In this document: piece after piece, positions 20,539 through 31,537 of the stretch
How positions within the stretch are numbered: position 1 is the stretch's first letter
How the letters are laid out: the number at the start of each line of letters is the position of its first letter
Origin: Klenkia soli
GTDB taxonomy: Bacteria > Actinomycetota > Actinomycetes > Mycobacteriales > Geodermatophilaceae
NCBI RefSeq assembly: GCF_900103975.1
Contig: NZ_FNIR01000005.1
Span: forward strand, 131,934-195,933
Direction of reading: 5' to 3'
Length of the DNA stretch: 64,000 nucleotides
Made by a program: the position numbers and the translations under genes
The notes under the pieces: model-generated
The model's input: only the letters and a program-made list of their open reading frames with translations
The model's database searches: none
What the model was told of the DNA's origin: nothing

Positions 20539-21995
20539 GCGGGCGACCCCTGCTGCTCGTCGGTGCCGCGGCCGGCGGCGGCCTCCGCGGCTGCGGCGGC
20601 GGCCGTACCGGGGCGGCGGCGTCCCACCCACCCTGTCACATTGCGCTGCGTGGCCCGGGCCACACCCATGGCCCCCGGCGGGACGTCGGTGGTGATCACC
20701 GACCCGGCCGCGGTGTAGGCGCCGTCCCCGACCGTGACCGGTGCGACGAACATGTTGTCCGCGCCGGTCCGGGCGTGGTCGCCGATGGTCGTGTGGTGCT
20801 TCGCGACGCCGTCGTAGTTCACGAAGACGGTGGCGGCACCGATGTTGGTGCCCTCGCCGATCGTGGCGTCGCCGACGTAGGACAGGTGCGGGATCTTCGA
20901 CCCCTCGCCGAGCGAGGCGTTCTTGGTCTCGACGAACGTGCCGACCTTGGACCCGCGGGCCAGCCGGGTGCCCGGCCGCAGGTAGGCGAAGGGCCCCACC
21001 TGGACGTCGGGGCCGACGACGGCGAGCTCGGCGTGGGTGCGCACGACCCGGGCGCCCTCCCCCACCTCGGTGTCGGTGAGCGTGCTGTCCGGGCCCACGA
21101 CGGCACCTCCGGCGACCACGGTGGCGCCGAGCAGCTGCGTGCCCGGGTGCAGGACGGTGTCGGCACCGACCTCGACGGTGACGTCGACCCAGGTGGTCTG
21201 CGGGTCGACGACGGTGACCCCGGCACGCATCAGGTCGTCGAGCACCCGGTCGTTGAGCGTGCGGCGACGGGCGGCCAGCTCGCGGCGGTCGTTGCAGCCG
21301 AGGGTGTCGTCGGCGTCGTCCGCCCGGTGCCCGCCGACCTGCTCGCCGTCGCCGACCAGCAGGCCCAGGACGTCGGTCAGGTACTGCTCGCCCTGGTCGT
21401 TGGCCGCGCCGACCCGGCCGAGGGCGGCGCGGACGGCGGCGCCGTCGCCGACGTACACCCCGGCGTTGACCTCGGTGATGGTCCGCTGCTCGGGGGTGGC
21501 GTCCCGCTCCTCGACGATGGCGGTCACCCGGCCCGCGCCGTCGCGCACGATGCGGCCCAGCCCGGTGGGGTCGTCGACCGACGCGGTGAGCACGGTCAGC
21601 AGGTCCCCGGCCGACCGGTGCGCCTCGACCAGCGCCTGGATCGTGCTGGTGCGCAGGAGGGGGGCGTCGCCGTTGACGATCAGCACCGGACCGGTCAGGT
21701 CGGCGGTGGCCTCCAGGGCGATCGCCGCGGCGTGCCCCGAGCCGTTCTGCTGCTCCTGCACCACCGAGCGGGCGTCGGGGGCGATGCCGGCCAGGTGCGC
21801 CTCGACCTGGTCGCGACCGGAGCCGACCACGACCACCGTGCGGGCGGCGCCCAGCGGGGCGGCCGCGGCGAGCACGTGGCCGAGCATGCTGCGGCCCCCG
21901 ATCGCGTGGAGCACCTTGGGGGTGCGGGAGCGCATGCGGGTGCCCTGGCCCGCCGCCAGGACGACGACGGCGGTGACGGACGGCGGTACGGCCAA
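20535..21995 (-). CDS. glmU: bifunctional GlmU (uridyltransferase/acetyltransferase)
   Basis: Acetylates glucosamine 1-phosphate and then forms UDP-GlcNAc, the precursor of peptidoglycan and of the wecB product encoded in this window. 486 residues. Pyrophosphorylase signature 'VVLAAGQGTRMRSRTPKVLH' lies near 11-30, 'QEQQNGSGHA' follows, and 'NGDAPLL' gives the metal-binding Asp. The C-terminal half (about 265-450) is a left-handed beta-helix of hexapeptide repeats with 'KNASLGEGSKIPHLSYVGDA' and 'NYDGVAKHHTTIGD'. The tail is Ala-rich. The start is a TTG at 21995 preceded by GGGGAG six bases upstream; no ATG or GTG gives a sensible N-terminus. tRNA-Gln is encoded just upstream on the same strand. 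Confidence 0.95.
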   Translation of the reverse strand: MAVPPSVTAVVVLAAGQGTRMRSRTPKVLHAIGGRSMLGHVLAAAAPLGAARTVVVVGSGRDQVEAHLAGIAPDARSVVQEQQNGSGHAAAIALEATADLTGPVLIVNGDAPLLRTSTIQALVEAHRSAGDLLTVLTASVDDPTGLGRIVRDGAGRVTAIVEERDATPEQRTITEVNAGVYVGDGAAVRAALGRVGAANDQGEQYLTDVLGLLVGDGEQVGGHRADDADDTLGCNDRRELAARRRTLNDRVLDDLMRAGVTVVDPQTTWVDVTVEVGADTVLHPGTQLLGATVVAGGAVVGPDSTLTDTEVGEGARVVRTHAELAVVGPDVQVGPFAYLRPGTRLARGSKVGTFVETKNASLGEGSKIPHLSYVGDATIGEGTNIGAATVFVNYDGVAKHHTTIGDHARTGADNMFVAPVTVGDGAYTAAGSVITTDVPPGAMGVARATQRNVTGWVGRRRPGTAAAAAAEAAAGRGTDEQQGSPA

Positions 21996-22027
21996 CGTGT
22001 ACTCCCCAGGACGACGACGGGATCGAG

Positions 22028-22100
22028 CTGGGGGACTCGGACTCGAACCGAGACTGCACGGCTCCAAAGGCCGGCGGGCTGCCGATTACCCCATCCCCCA
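22028..22100 (-). tRNA. tRNA-Gln (UUG)
   Basis: 73 bases fold as a cloverleaf with acceptor TGGGGGA/TCCCCCA, T-arm TTCGAGT and a seven-base anticodon loop CTTTGGA, giving anticodon TTG (complement at 22065-22067). The weak first pair T1-A72 is characteristic of tRNA-Gln. The bottom anticodon-stem pair looks mismatched. No encoded CCA is seen. It lies between glmU and ispE. Confidence 0.93.
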
Positions 22101-22172
22101 CCGCCCCCGGCCACGCCGGAGGCGGCTCCGAGCCTAGGGCGCGCGACCGGGCAGGGCGAGCACGGGGACCGG

Positions 22173-23126
22173 TCAGCCGGCCAGGCGTGCGCCGGGGACG
22201 GGGCCGTGGACGGTGCGGACGGCCCGGAAGGCGCCCCCGTCGGACAACGCCCCGGCGGTGGCCGTGGCCGCGTCGGCGTCCTCGGCCAGTCCGACGACGG
22301 TCGGTCCGGAGCCGCTGACGACGGCCCCCAGGGCACCGGCGCCGGTCATCGCCGCCAGGCCGGCCCGCAGCTCGGGACGCAGCTCCAGGGCGGGGGCCTG
22401 CAGGTCGTTGGCCAGGAGGCCGGACAGGGTCGCGTCGGGGCCGTCGCGCAGGTAGGTCAGCACGTCGTCGGGCGGGCCGGCGGTGGACCCGCCCGGGAGC
22501 CGACCCACGGCGCGCAGCCGGTCCAGCTCCCGGTAGACCGTCGGGGTCGACAACCCGGCCCCGGCGATGCCCAGCACCCAGTCGGTGCGGCGGCGGGACA
22601 GCGACGGCGAGAGCTCCTCGCCGCGACCGGTGCCCAGCGCCACACCGCCGACCAGGCTGAACGGGACGTCGCTGCCCAGCTGCGCGGCCAACCGGGCCAG
22701 CTGCCCGCGGGTGCAGCGGGTGCCCCAGAGCGCGTCCAGCGCGACCAGCGTCGCCGCGGCGTCGGCCGACCCCCCGGCCAACCCGGCGGCGGCCGGGATC
22801 GACTTGTCGATGTGCAGGGCCGCATCGGCCCGCACCCCGGCGTGCCGGGCCAGCAGCTCGGCGGCCTGCCAGACCAGGTTGCGGGAGTCGGTGGGGACGG
22901 CGCCGTCGGCCCCCTCCCCCGTCACGGTGACCGAGAGCCCGTCGTCGGGCCAGGCCGTGACGGAGTCCAGCAGCGACACGGCCAGGTAGACGGTGGTCAG
23001 CTCGTGGAACCCGTCGGACCGCAGCGGGCCGACCGCCAGGTGCACGTTGATCTTGGCCGGCGCGTGCGCGGTGACCGAGCCGTCACCGGCGATCCGGCCG
23101 GGCCCCCCCGAGGTCGCGTGCGGCAT
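22173..23126 (-). CDS. ispE: 4-diphosphocytidyl-2-C-methyl-D-erythritol kinase
   Basis: GHMP-kinase step of the MEP isoprenoid pathway: phosphorylates CDP-ME at the 2-hydroxyl. 317 residues. Motifs: 'APAKINVHLAVG' (substrate site, Lys and Asn), ATP loop 'IPAAAGLAGGSADAAATLVAL', 'SDVPFSLVGGVALGTGRGE', and the third GHMP motif 'GAVVSGSGPTVVGLAE'. ATG at 23126. The rsmA stop is four bases upstream, so ispE is the last gene of a rpf-rsmA-ispE transcript, the same order as in M. tuberculosis (rpfB-ksgA-ispE). Confidence 0.95.
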   Translation of the reverse strand: MPHATSGGPGRIAGDGSVTAHAPAKINVHLAVGPLRSDGFHELTTVYLAVSLLDSVTAWPDDGLSVTVTGEGADGAVPTDSRNLVWQAAELLARHAGVRADAALHIDKSIPAAAGLAGGSADAAATLVALDALWGTRCTRGQLARLAAQLGSDVPFSLVGGVALGTGRGEELSPSLSRRRTDWVLGIAGAGLSTPTVYRELDRLRAVGRLPGGSTAGPPDDVLTYLRDGPDATLSGLLANDLQAPALELRPELRAGLAAMTGAGALGAVVSGSGPTVVGLAEDADAATATAGALSDGGAFRAVRTVHGPVPGARLAG

Positions 23127-23130
23127 GCCC

Positions 23131-24000
23131 TCAGCCTGCCGGGACGGGTTCGGTGGCCGCCAACCGGGCGAAGTCGAGGACCGAGAGCCGCTCGCCGCGC
23201 CAGGTCGGGTCGATGCCGGCGGCGCGCAGCCGGGTCTCGGCGGCGGCCGGGCTGCCCGCCCACCCGGCGAGGGCGGCCCGCAGCCCCTTGCGTCGGGTGG
23301 CGAACGCGGCGTCGACGGCCGCGAAGGTGGCCCGCCGGTCGCCGGACGGGGCCTCGCGCCGGGTGAGCCGGACCAGCCCCGAGTCGACGTTGGGCACCGG
23401 CCAGAACACCGGACGCCCGACCGCGCCCGCCCGGCGGACCTCGGCGTACCAGGCCGCCTTCACGCTGGGCACCCCGTAGGCGTCGCTGCCCGGCGCCGCA
23501 GCCAGCCGGTCGGCCACCTCGAGCTGGACCAGCACCAGGGCCGTGCGGATGGTGGGGAACTGCTCGAGGAGGTGCAGAAGCACCGGCACCGAGATGTTGT
23601 AGGGCAGGTTGGCCACCAGCGCGGTGGGTGCCGGTCCGGGCAGCTCGGTGATCCGCAGGGCGTCGGCGGTGACCACGGTCAACCGGTCGGCCAGCGCGGG
23701 GGTGCGCTCCGCGACGGTGCGGGGCAGCTGGTCGGCCAGGCGGGGGTCGATCTCGACGGCCACGACCCGCCGGGCGGCGGGCAGCAGGCCCAGGGTCAGC
23801 GAACCGAGGCCGGGGCCGATCTCGCAGACCACGTCGTCGGCGCGCAGCTCCGCGGTGCGCACGATGCGCCGGATGGTGTTCGCGTCGTGCAGGAAGTTCT
23901 GCCCGAGCTGCTTGGTCGGACGCAGGTCGAGCTGCTGGGCCAGGCTGCGGATCGCAGCCGGGCCCAGCAATCCGTCCGTGCCGTCGGGGACGGCGCTCAG
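23131..24000 (-). CDS. rsmA: 16S rRNA (adenine1518/1519-N6)-dimethyltransferase; start uncertain
   Basis: KsgA dimethylates two adjacent adenines in helix 45 during 30S maturation. Motifs: '[18 protein letters not shown]', SAM loop '[16 protein letters not shown]', acidic '[13 protein letters not shown]', catalytic '[15 protein letters not shown]', and a C-terminal helical domain with '[13 protein letters not shown]'. No ATG or GTG lies between the rpf stop (24065) and the conserved domain. Candidates are CTG at 24000 (GAGG six bases upstream; 289 residues) and TTG at 23970 (279 residues, giving '[12 protein letters not shown]'); GTG codons at 24102 and 24126 lie inside rpf. I use the CTG; the TTG is the conservative choice. 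Confidence 0.93.
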   Translation of the reverse strand: MSAVPDGTDGLLGPAAIRSLAQQLDLRPTKQLGQNFLHDANTIRRIVRTAELRADDVVCEIGPGLGSLTLGLLPAARRVVAVEIDPRLADQLPRTVAERTPALADRLTVVTADALRITELPGPAPTALVANLPYNISVPVLLHLLEQFPTIRTALVLVQLEVADRLAAAPGSDAYGVPSVKAAWYAEVRRAGAVGRPVFWPVPNVDSGLVRLTRREAPSGDRRATFAAVDAAFATRRKGLRAALAGWAGSPAAAETRLRAAGIDPTWRGERLSVLDFARLAATEPVPAG

Positions 24001-24064
24001 GTAAGGCCTCGCCGCACGGGTCCGCCGCCAGCTCGCGAGCGGTGGGGGGCGGTGAGGTCCTCCA

Positions 24065-25275
<1,211 letters not shown>

Positions 25276-25426
25276 AGTTGCGTCCAACGGCAGTGCTGGA
25301 GACATCTGATCAGGTCGATCAGTCGACATGGAGTAGCCACGCCGACACCACGCGTCACAAATGCCCTATCCGGCCCCGTACGACGGGACCGTGTGCCACG
25401 TGACCAGCGTCACGGTGTGACCTGGG

Positions 25427-26260
25427 TCAGCCCGCCAGGGCCGGGGCCGCGTGCCGGACCGGGCGCAACCAGGTCACCAGGAAGAAGGCCACCGCCAACC
25501 CGGCGGTGATGGCCGAGAACCCGCCCGCCACCAGCGCCACCGGCACCAGGTCCACCCCGTCGGTCACCCGGTCACCCAGGTCGACCCCGGCCACCAGCAA
25601 CGAGGCCCCCAGCGGCACCAGCGCGAGCACGCTCGCCGCCGCGCACACCAGGTGCGCCGTCCACGTGCGCAGCGCCTCGTCCACCGGGACGTCGGCGCCC
25701 TCGGCCGCCAGCGGTCGCGCGACCACCCGCAGCAGGGCCACCTCGGCCAGCACCCACGCCGCCCCCGGCGCCACCAGCGCGACCACGGCCACGCCGCGGT
25801 CCAGCGAGCCGGCCGACCACAGCGTCCAGGCCACCACCAGCTCGCCCACCACGGCCACCCGCATCGACCACAAGAGCCAGGGCGAGATCTGCTCCCCGCG
25901 CCGGGGACGCCGTGACCCCGCGGCCCACCGCGGCCGCGGACGCGTCGCCTCGGCCAGCAGCACCCCGGCCAGCAACCCCACCACCAGCGCCGGCAGCCAC
26001 AGGAACACCGACGCCTCGGCGAACATCGCCACGCTGATCCCGATCAGCACCAGCCCCAGCACGAAGCCCAGCTGCCGGACCCGCCGCCCGTGCCGAGCCT
26101 GCCGGGCCAGCACCGCGGCACCGGCCTCGGACGGCGGCACCAGCTCCACCGACCCGCCGGCCACCAGCCGGCGGTCCGAGGCCTGGGCCCACCCCCGGGC
26201 CAGCAGACCCGACGGCACCATCACGGCGATGAACAGCACGACGGCGATGAGGCGACCCAC
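25427..26260 (-). CDS. hypothetical five- to seven-span membrane protein
   Basis: 277 residues, unrecognised. Segment 1 (about 3-25, 'LIAVVLFIAVMVPSGLLARGW') is followed by a charged cytoplasmic stretch with 'VELVPPSEAGAAVLARQAR' (about 40-58), two closely spaced helices (about 65-105), an Arg/Pro-rich loop ('EATRPRPRWAAGSRRPRRG') and three or four more helices to the C-terminus. The GTG at 26260 places the first helix at the N-terminus; the nearest purine-rich site (GAAGGA) is 14 bases upstream, so the start is uncertain. It sits alone between rpfB and tatD on the same strand. No catalytic motif is visible. Confidence 0.72.
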   Translation of the reverse strand: MGRLIAVVLFIAVMVPSGLLARGWAQASDRRLVAGGSVELVPPSEAGAAVLARQARHGRRVRQLGFVLGLVLIGISVAMFAEASVFLWLPALVVGLLAGVLLAEATRPRPRWAAGSRRPRRGEQISPWLLWSMRVAVVGELVVAWTLWSAGSLDRGVAVVALVAPGAAWVLAEVALLRVVARPLAAEGADVPVDEALRTWTAHLVCAAASVLALVPLGASLLVAGVDLGDRVTDGVDLVPVALVAGGFSAITAGLAVAFFLVTWLRPVRHAAPALAG

Positions 26261-26464
26261 GGTGTTGATTGTGGTCCTTCGGACGACGCGGCGCTGTGTC
26301 TGATGTCGCGCTCCGCGCTCCGGCCGCGGCCAACGGCCGTCCCCGGCTGCGTGGAGCCCCGCGAGCACTCCTCGGGGGACCCTCCGGGCCCCCGCTCCTC
26401 GTGCGCGCAACGCGGCTCAGCAGGTGCCGTCCCCGATCGCCGTGGTTGGGGGCGAGCGTTCCGC

Positions 26465-27337
26465 TCAGTCGTGCCAGGGGCCGAAGACGCGTTCTGCGGT
26501 TGCCGTGAGTTGGTGGCAGAGCTGCTCGAGGTCGGTGCCGGTGACCTCGGCGAGGGCGCGCACGGTGTGCGGGACCAGGCGGCTGCTGTTGGGGCGGCCG
26601 CGGTGGGGCGCCGGGGTGAGGAAGGGGCTGTCGGTCTCGACCAGCAGCTGGTCCAGCGGCGCCAGGGCCGCGGCCTCGCGCAGGTAGCCGGCGTTGCCGA
26701 AGGTCAGCGTGCCGGCGAAGGAGAGCACCGCCCCCCGGTCCAGGCACTGCCGCGCGAACGCGGCGTCGCCGGAGAAGCAGTGGAACACGGTGTGCTCGGG
26801 CAGGCCCTCGTCGTCCAGGACCCGCAGCACCTCCTGGTGGGCGTCCCGGTCGTGGATGACCAGCGCGATCCCGTGCCGCTTCGCCACGGCGATGTGCCCG
26901 CGGAAGGACGCCTCCTGGGCAGCCCAGCCCTCGGGGCCCGTGCGGAAGCGGTCCAGACCGGTCTCCCCCACCGCCCGCACCCGCGGCAGCGCCGCCAACC
27001 GGTCGATCTCGGCCAGCGCCTCCGGGGTCGCCGCGCCGGCCCCGGCCTCGTTGGGGTGCACGGCGACCGCGGCGAGCACCGACGGGTGCCGGGCGGCCAG
27101 CGCCGCCGACCACTGCGAGCTGGCGACGTCGACGCCCACCTGCACCAGCCGGGTCACCCCGACCGCGGCCGCGGCGGCGATCTCGGCGTCCACCTCGTGC
27201 TCGTCGGGCAGCCGGTCCTCACCGCCCACGGCGATGTCGAGGTGGGTGTGGCTGTCCAGCACCGGCGCCGGCAACGGCTCCGGGCTCGGCGGCGGCTCGC
27301 CCCGCTTGTTCGCCCGCGAGGACGCCGAGCGGCTCAG
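26465..27337 (-). CDS. tatD: TatD family metal-dependent hydrolase; start uncertain
   Basis: TIM-barrel 3'-5' exonuclease/deoxyribonuclease family. Metal ligands: 'LDSHTHLDI' (H-x-H), 'GETGLDRFR' (Glu), '[12 protein letters not shown]' (His), '[12 protein letters not shown]' (His) and '[12 protein letters not shown]' (Asp). The residues before 'LDSHTHLD' ('[19 protein letters not shown]') match the Pro-rich N-terminus common in actinobacterial TatD but contain no ATG, GTG or TTG upstream of a TTG at 27274. A CTG at 27337 overlaps the metG stop (CTGA) and follows GAGGAGG by four to five bases; it gives 290 residues and is used here. Conservative starts are TTG 27274 or GTG 27262. metG-tatD-rpfB order is conserved. 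Confidence 0.9.
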   Translation of the reverse strand: MSRSASSRANKRGEPPPSPEPLPAPVLDSHTHLDIAVGGEDRLPDEHEVDAEIAAAAAVGVTRLVQVGVDVASSQWSAALAARHPSVLAAVAVHPNEAGAGAATPEALAEIDRLAALPRVRAVGETGLDRFRTGPEGWAAQEASFRGHIAVAKRHGIALVIHDRDAHQEVLRVLDDEGLPEHTVFHCFSGDAAFARQCLDRGAVLSFAGTLTFGNAGYLREAAALAPLDQLLVETDSPFLTPAPHRGRPNSSRLVPHTVRALAEVTGTDLEQLCHQLTATAERVFGPWHD

Positions 27338-29127
27338 GACCCCTCCTCGAACCGGCGCAGCTCCTCCTCGACGATGGACTCGTCGAGCTTGGTGAAGACC
27401 GGCTTCGGGGTGTCCAGCGGCGTCCCCGGGGTGATCGGCACCGAGGCCCACACGGCCTGACCCGTCGCGTAGTCGCCGGTGATCACCGGGTAGGGCCGGC
27501 CGTCGTCCAGGTCGGTGACCTCCTCGATGCGCGGCTGCACCGACCAGGTGCCCTCGCCGCCCAGCAGCTCGTGCACCTGCTGCGCGGCGTGCGGCAGGAA
27601 CGGCGAGAGCAGCCCGTTGCAGTCCTTGATGGCCTGCAGGGCGGTGAACAGCACGGAGTCCCGGCGGGCCGGGTCCTCCTTGAGCTTCCACGGCGCCTGG
27701 TCCGAGAGGTACTTGTTGGCCTCGCCGACGACCCGCATGGCCTCGTTGATCGCGGCCTTCTGCCGGTTGCGGCCCAGCAGCTCGCCCACCGTGCCGAACG
27801 CGCCGGACGTCGTCGTCAGCAGGTCGCGGTCGGCGTCGGTGAGGTCACCGGGCTGCGGGACGGCGCCCACGTTCTTCGCCGCCATCGAGATCGACCGGTT
27901 CACCAGGTTGCCCCAGCCGGCGACGAGCTCGTCGTTGTTCCGGCGGCGGAACTCGGCCCAGGTGAAGTCGGTGTCCTGGTTCTCCGGACCGGCCACCGCG
28001 ATGAAGTAGCGCAGCGCGTCGGCGTCGTAGCGCTCGAGGAAGTCGCGCACGTAGATGACCACCCGACGCGAGGACGAGAACTTCTTGCCCTCCATCGTCA
28101 GGAACTCGCTGGAGACCACCTCGGTGGGCAGGTTCAGCGCCCCGTAGGAGCCCGGGGTGCCACCCTTGTCGCCGCCGCCGTTGTAGCCCAGCAGCTGCGC
28201 GGGCCAGATCTCGGCGTGGAAGACGATGTTGTCCTTGCCCATGAAGTAGTAGGCGTCGGCGTCCGGGCTCTGCCACCACTGCCGCCACGCCTCGGGGTCA
28301 CCCGAGCGCCGCGCCCACTCGATCGAGGCCGAGAGGTAGCCCACGACCGCGTCGAACCAGACGTAGATGCGCTTGTCGTCCCGCTCGCGCCAGTCGGGCA
28401 GCGGGATGCGGATGCCCCAGTCGATGTCCCGGGTGTAGCTGCGCGGCTTGAGGTCCTCGAGCAGGTTCACGCTGAAGTTCAGGACGTTGGGCCGCCACGC
28501 CTTGCGCGTGCCCAGCCAGTCGCCGAGGGCCTTGGCGAAGGCGGGCAGGTCGAGGAACCAGTGCTCGCTCTCGACGAACTTCGGCGTCTCGCCGTTGATC
28601 TTCGAGACCGGGTTGACCAGGTCGATCGGGTCGAGCTGGTTGCCGCAGTTGTCGCACTGGTCGCCGCGGGCGCCGTCGTAGCCGCAGATGGGGCAGGTGC
28701 CCTCGATGTACCGGTCGGGCAGGGTGCGCCCGGTCGAGGGGCTGATCGCGCCCAGCGTGGTCTGCGCGAAGACGTAGCCGTTCTTGAGCAGGCCCAGGAA
28801 GATCTCCTGGCTCACCGCCGCGTGGTTGGCCGTCGTCGTCCGGGTGAACAGGTCGTAGCTCAGCCCCAGGCCGGTGAGGTCGCCGACGATGATCCGGTTG
28901 TTGCGGTCGGCGATCTCCTGCGGCGAGACGCCCTCGGCGTCGGCGGCGACGGTGATCGGGGTGCCGTGCTCGTCCGTGCCGCTGACCATCAGCACCCGGT
29001 TGCCGGCCATCCGCTGGTACCGGCTGAACACGTCGGAGGGCACGCCGAAGCCCGAGACGTGGCCGATGTGCCGGGGGCCGTTGGCGTAGGGCCAGGCGAC
29101 CGCGGTCAGGATGTGCCGATCACTCAC
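27334..29127 (-). CDS. metG: methionyl-tRNA synthetase
   Basis: Class I synthetase charging elongator and initiator tRNA-Met. 597 residues. '[21 protein letters not shown]' carries the HIGH motif near residues 20-23; the zinc knuckle is '[18 protein letters not shown]'; the KMSKS loop appears as '[12 protein letters not shown]', a KFSSS form that is normal for the actinobacterial type. The anticodon-binding helical domain occupies about 410-560. No C-terminal tRNA-binding EMAP domain is present, as in mycobacteria. ATG at 29127; a small membrane-protein gene ends ten bases upstream on the same strand. Confidence 0.97.
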   Translation of the reverse strand: MSDRHILTAVAWPYANGPRHIGHVSGFGVPSDVFSRYQRMAGNRVLMVSGTDEHGTPITVAADAEGVSPQEIADRNNRIIVGDLTGLGLSYDLFTRTTTANHAAVSQEIFLGLLKNGYVFAQTTLGAISPSTGRTLPDRYIEGTCPICGYDGARGDQCDNCGNQLDPIDLVNPVSKINGETPKFVESEHWFLDLPAFAKALGDWLGTRKAWRPNVLNFSVNLLEDLKPRSYTRDIDWGIRIPLPDWRERDDKRIYVWFDAVVGYLSASIEWARRSGDPEAWRQWWQSPDADAYYFMGKDNIVFHAEIWPAQLLGYNGGGDKGGTPGSYGALNLPTEVVSSEFLTMEGKKFSSSRRVVIYVRDFLERYDADALRYFIAVAGPENQDTDFTWAEFRRRNNDELVAGWGNLVNRSISMAAKNVGAVPQPGDLTDADRDLLTTTSGAFGTVGELLGRNRQKAAINEAMRVVGEANKYLSDQAPWKLKEDPARRDSVLFTALQAIKDCNGLLSPFLPHAAQQVHELLGGEGTWSVQPRIEEVTDLDDGRPYPVITGDYATGQAVWASVPITPGTPLDTPKPVFTKLDESIVEEELRRFEEGS

Positions 29128-29136
29128 GGCACGAGA

Positions 29137-29769
29137 CTAGTGAGCGGTGTCGACCACGTTCGTCGTCGCCGTCCCGGCCGGCGCCGGCTGCCCGGTGAGC
29201 GAGACCGTGACCAGGGCCAGGGCGATCACGGCCAGGGTCACGGCGCGGGCCCGGCGGTGGGCCGCCGGCGGGCGCGGGACGCGGACCGGACGGCGCGTGG
29301 TCGCCGTCCAGTCGCCGGCCGCCGGCGACGTGCCCAGCAGCAGCTTCACGAGCGGGAGGACGGCGGCCGTCACCGCCAGCGCGGACAGCGAGAAGGTCTG
29401 GCCGCCCAGGTCGACCTGCCGGACCCCGTCGGCGACCCCGCCCACGGCGAGGACGCCGAGCAGCACCAGTTCCCCGACGGACACCGAGACCAGCAGCCGG
29501 TTGCCGGCGCCGTCGACCAGCGACGCACCGCCCGCGGCGACGAGCACGACCCAGCCGGCCAGGCCCAGCAGGGTGCCGGCCACCAGCACCCCGGGCGGCC
29601 GCAGTCCGTCGCCCCAGACGGCGTCCAGCGAGGTCAGGCCCAGCGCGAGCAGGCCCACGGCCTGGACGACGGCGAGGGCACCCGAGGCCAGGACGGTCGC
29701 CGGTGCCCGGCGCCGCCCGGTGGTCGGGGTGACCGGGATGCGGGGCAGCGCGACTGCGGTGCTGGACAA
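29137..29769 (-). CDS. hypothetical membrane protein
   Basis: 210 residues with five probable membrane helices (about 25-48, 58-80, 90-112, 120-142, 170-190). A basic cytoplasmic loop ('TTRRPVRVPRPPAAHRRARA') precedes the last helix. The C-terminal tail is Thr/Ala-rich. No family recognised and no conserved charged residues suggest a transporter. It lies ten bases upstream of metG, so it may be co-transcribed, but it is not part of the conserved metG neighbourhood in mycobacteria. ATG at 29769. A strong terminator separates it from the permease upstream. Confidence 0.7.
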   Translation of the reverse strand: MSSTAVALPRIPVTPTTGRRRAPATVLASGALAVVQAVGLLALGLTSLDAVWGDGLRPPGVLVAGTLLGLAGWVVLVAAGGASLVDGAGNRLLVSVSVGELVLLGVLAVGGVADGVRQVDLGGQTFSLSALAVTAAVLPLVKLLLGTSPAAGDWTATTRRPVRVPRPPAAHRRARAVTLAVIALALVTVSLTGQPAPAGTATTNVVDTAH

Positions 29770-29842
29770 CGGATCTCCCTGGACGGCGACGGTCGGTCAC
29801 CGTGGAGGTCGTCCCGCCGCGCCCGGGTCCGGAGACGAGGAC

Positions 29843-29876
29843 GGGGCCGTCTCACCCGGGTGGGTGAGACGGCCCC
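29843..29876 (-). terminator. perfect 15-bp hairpin terminator
   Basis: Arms 29843-29857 and 29862-29876 are exact reverse complements around a 4-base loop (GGGT on the plus strand), about 25 bases past the permease stop at 29901. No U-tract, as is usual for high-GC actinobacteria. Confidence 0.75.
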
Positions 29877-29900
29877 GCCGTCGTCGTGCCGGTCGTGGGG

Positions 29901-31427
29901 CTACTGCTGGTGGCCCTGACCCGTGGTGCCGTCGCCGGTCTCCACGCTGTGGTCGTGGTCGCCGCCCTTGGCCAGCCGGCTGTGCTTGCGGCCGTAGGCG
30001 TAGTAGACGCCCACGCCGATGGCCATCCACACCGCGAAGCGGATCCAGGTGTCGGTGGGCAGGTTCATCATCAGGTACAGGCTGGCGACCGCCGCCACGA
30101 TCGGCAGCACCGGCATCAGCGGCACGCGGAACGCCCGCGGGAGGTCCGGCCGCGTCCTGCGGAGCACCACGACCCCGATGCTGACCAGCACGAAGGCGAA
30201 CAGGGTGCCGATGTTGACCAGCTCGGCCAGCGTGCCCAGCGGGATCAACCCGGCCATGATCGCCACGACCACGCCGGTGATGAGCGTGATCCGGTACGGC
30301 GTGCCGTAGGTGGGGTGCACCTTGGCCAGGCCCGGGGGCAGCAGGTGGTCCCGGCTCATGGCGAACAGCACCCGCGACTGGCCCAGCATGAGGATCATGA
30401 CCACGCTGGTCAGCCCGGCCAGTGCACCGACCGAGATGATCCCGGCGAAGAACGGCAGCCCGACGCTGGAGAACGCACCGGCCAGCGGGGCCGAGGCGTT
30501 CAGCTCGGTGTAGTTCTGCATGCCGACGACCACGAGGCTGACCAGCACGTAGAGGACCGTGCAGACGGCCAGCGAGCCGAAGATGCCGCGCGGGAGGTCC
30601 TTGCTCGGGTTCTTGGTCTCCTCGGCCGCGGTGGCGACGATGTCGAAGCCGATGAAGGCGAAGAACACGATGGCCGCGCCGGCGATGACGCCCTCGACGC
30701 CGAAGCTGGCCGGGGCGAACCCGGTGAGCAGCTGGATGAACGGCTGGGTCAGCCCGGAGCCACCGCCCTCGGCCGGCTCGGTCGGCGGGATGAACGGGCT
30801 GAAGTTGGCCGCCTTGACGTAGAAGACGCCGACCACGATCACCAGCAGCACGATCGCGACCTTGATGGCCACGATGATCGAGGTGATGCGCGACGACAGC
30901 TTGATGCCCAGGATGAGCACCCCGGTCATCAGCAGCGCGATGAACATGGCCGGGATGTTGAAGCGGGCGGTCTCGCCGGCGATGGTCTCGGGCAGCCCGA
31001 TGCCGATGTCGCTGAGCAGCTGGTTGAGGTACCCGGACCAGCCGACGCTCACCGTGGCCGCGCCCAGCGCGAGCTCGAGCACGAGGTCCCACCCGATGAT
31101 CCAGGCCACCAGCTCGCCGAACGTCGCGTAGGAGAACGTGTAGGCCGACCCCGCGACCGGCACGGTCGAGGCGAACTCGGCGTAGCAGAGCGCGGCCAGC
31201 CCGCAGACGATGCCGGCGATCACGAAGGAGATCGCGACCGCCGGGCCCGCGGTGGTCTGCGCGACCTCGCCGGTGAGCACGAAGATGCCGGTGCCGATGA
31301 TGACGCCGACGCCGAAGACCGTGAGGTCCAGGCCGGACAGGTTCTTCTTGAGCTGGTGCTCGGGCTCCTCGGTGTCGTGGATGGAGTCCTCGACGCTCTT
31401 GACGCGCCAGCGGTTGGTGACGGCCAT
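29901..31427 (-). CDS. APC-family amino acid permease (cationic amino acid transporter type)
   Basis: 508 residues, twelve membrane helices. The first helix shows the APC substrate loop '[18 protein letters not shown]'; further signatures are '[22 protein letters not shown]' (about 85-106, given here by position), '[20 protein letters not shown]' and '[21 protein letters not shown]'. This is the YfnA/CAT subgroup, which moves amino acids with protons. The substrate cannot be fixed. The N-terminus (1-30) is cytosolic and acidic; the C-terminus is His/Asp-rich. ATG at 31427. It is monocistronic: corA is divergent upstream and a terminator follows. Confidence 0.9.
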   Translation of the reverse strand: MAVTNRWRVKSVEDSIHDTEEPEHQLKKNLSGLDLTVFGVGVIIGTGIFVLTGEVAQTTAGPAVAISFVIAGIVCGLAALCYAEFASTVPVAGSAYTFSYATFGELVAWIIGWDLVLELALGAATVSVGWSGYLNQLLSDIGIGLPETIAGETARFNIPAMFIALLMTGVLILGIKLSSRITSIIVAIKVAIVLLVIVVGVFYVKAANFSPFIPPTEPAEGGGSGLTQPFIQLLTGFAPASFGVEGVIAGAAIVFFAFIGFDIVATAAEETKNPSKDLPRGIFGSLAVCTVLYVLVSLVVVGMQNYTELNASAPLAGAFSSVGLPFFAGIISVGALAGLTSVVMILMLGQSRVLFAMSRDHLLPPGLAKVHPTYGTPYRITLITGVVVAIMAGLIPLGTLAELVNIGTLFAFVLVSIGVVVLRRTRPDLPRAFRVPLMPVLPIVAAVASLYLMMNLPTDTWIRFAVWMAIGVGVYYAYGRKHSRLAKGGDHDHSVETGDGTTGQGHQQ

Positions 31428-31537
31428 GTGCGTTCCCCCTGCCCTGCTTGTTGATCACGTGTGGTGGTCGGAGCGTGCCACGCGTCACGTCGGGCCGCAC
31501 GCCTACGCTCGCCGTCGACCCGCAGCGGAGGAGACAG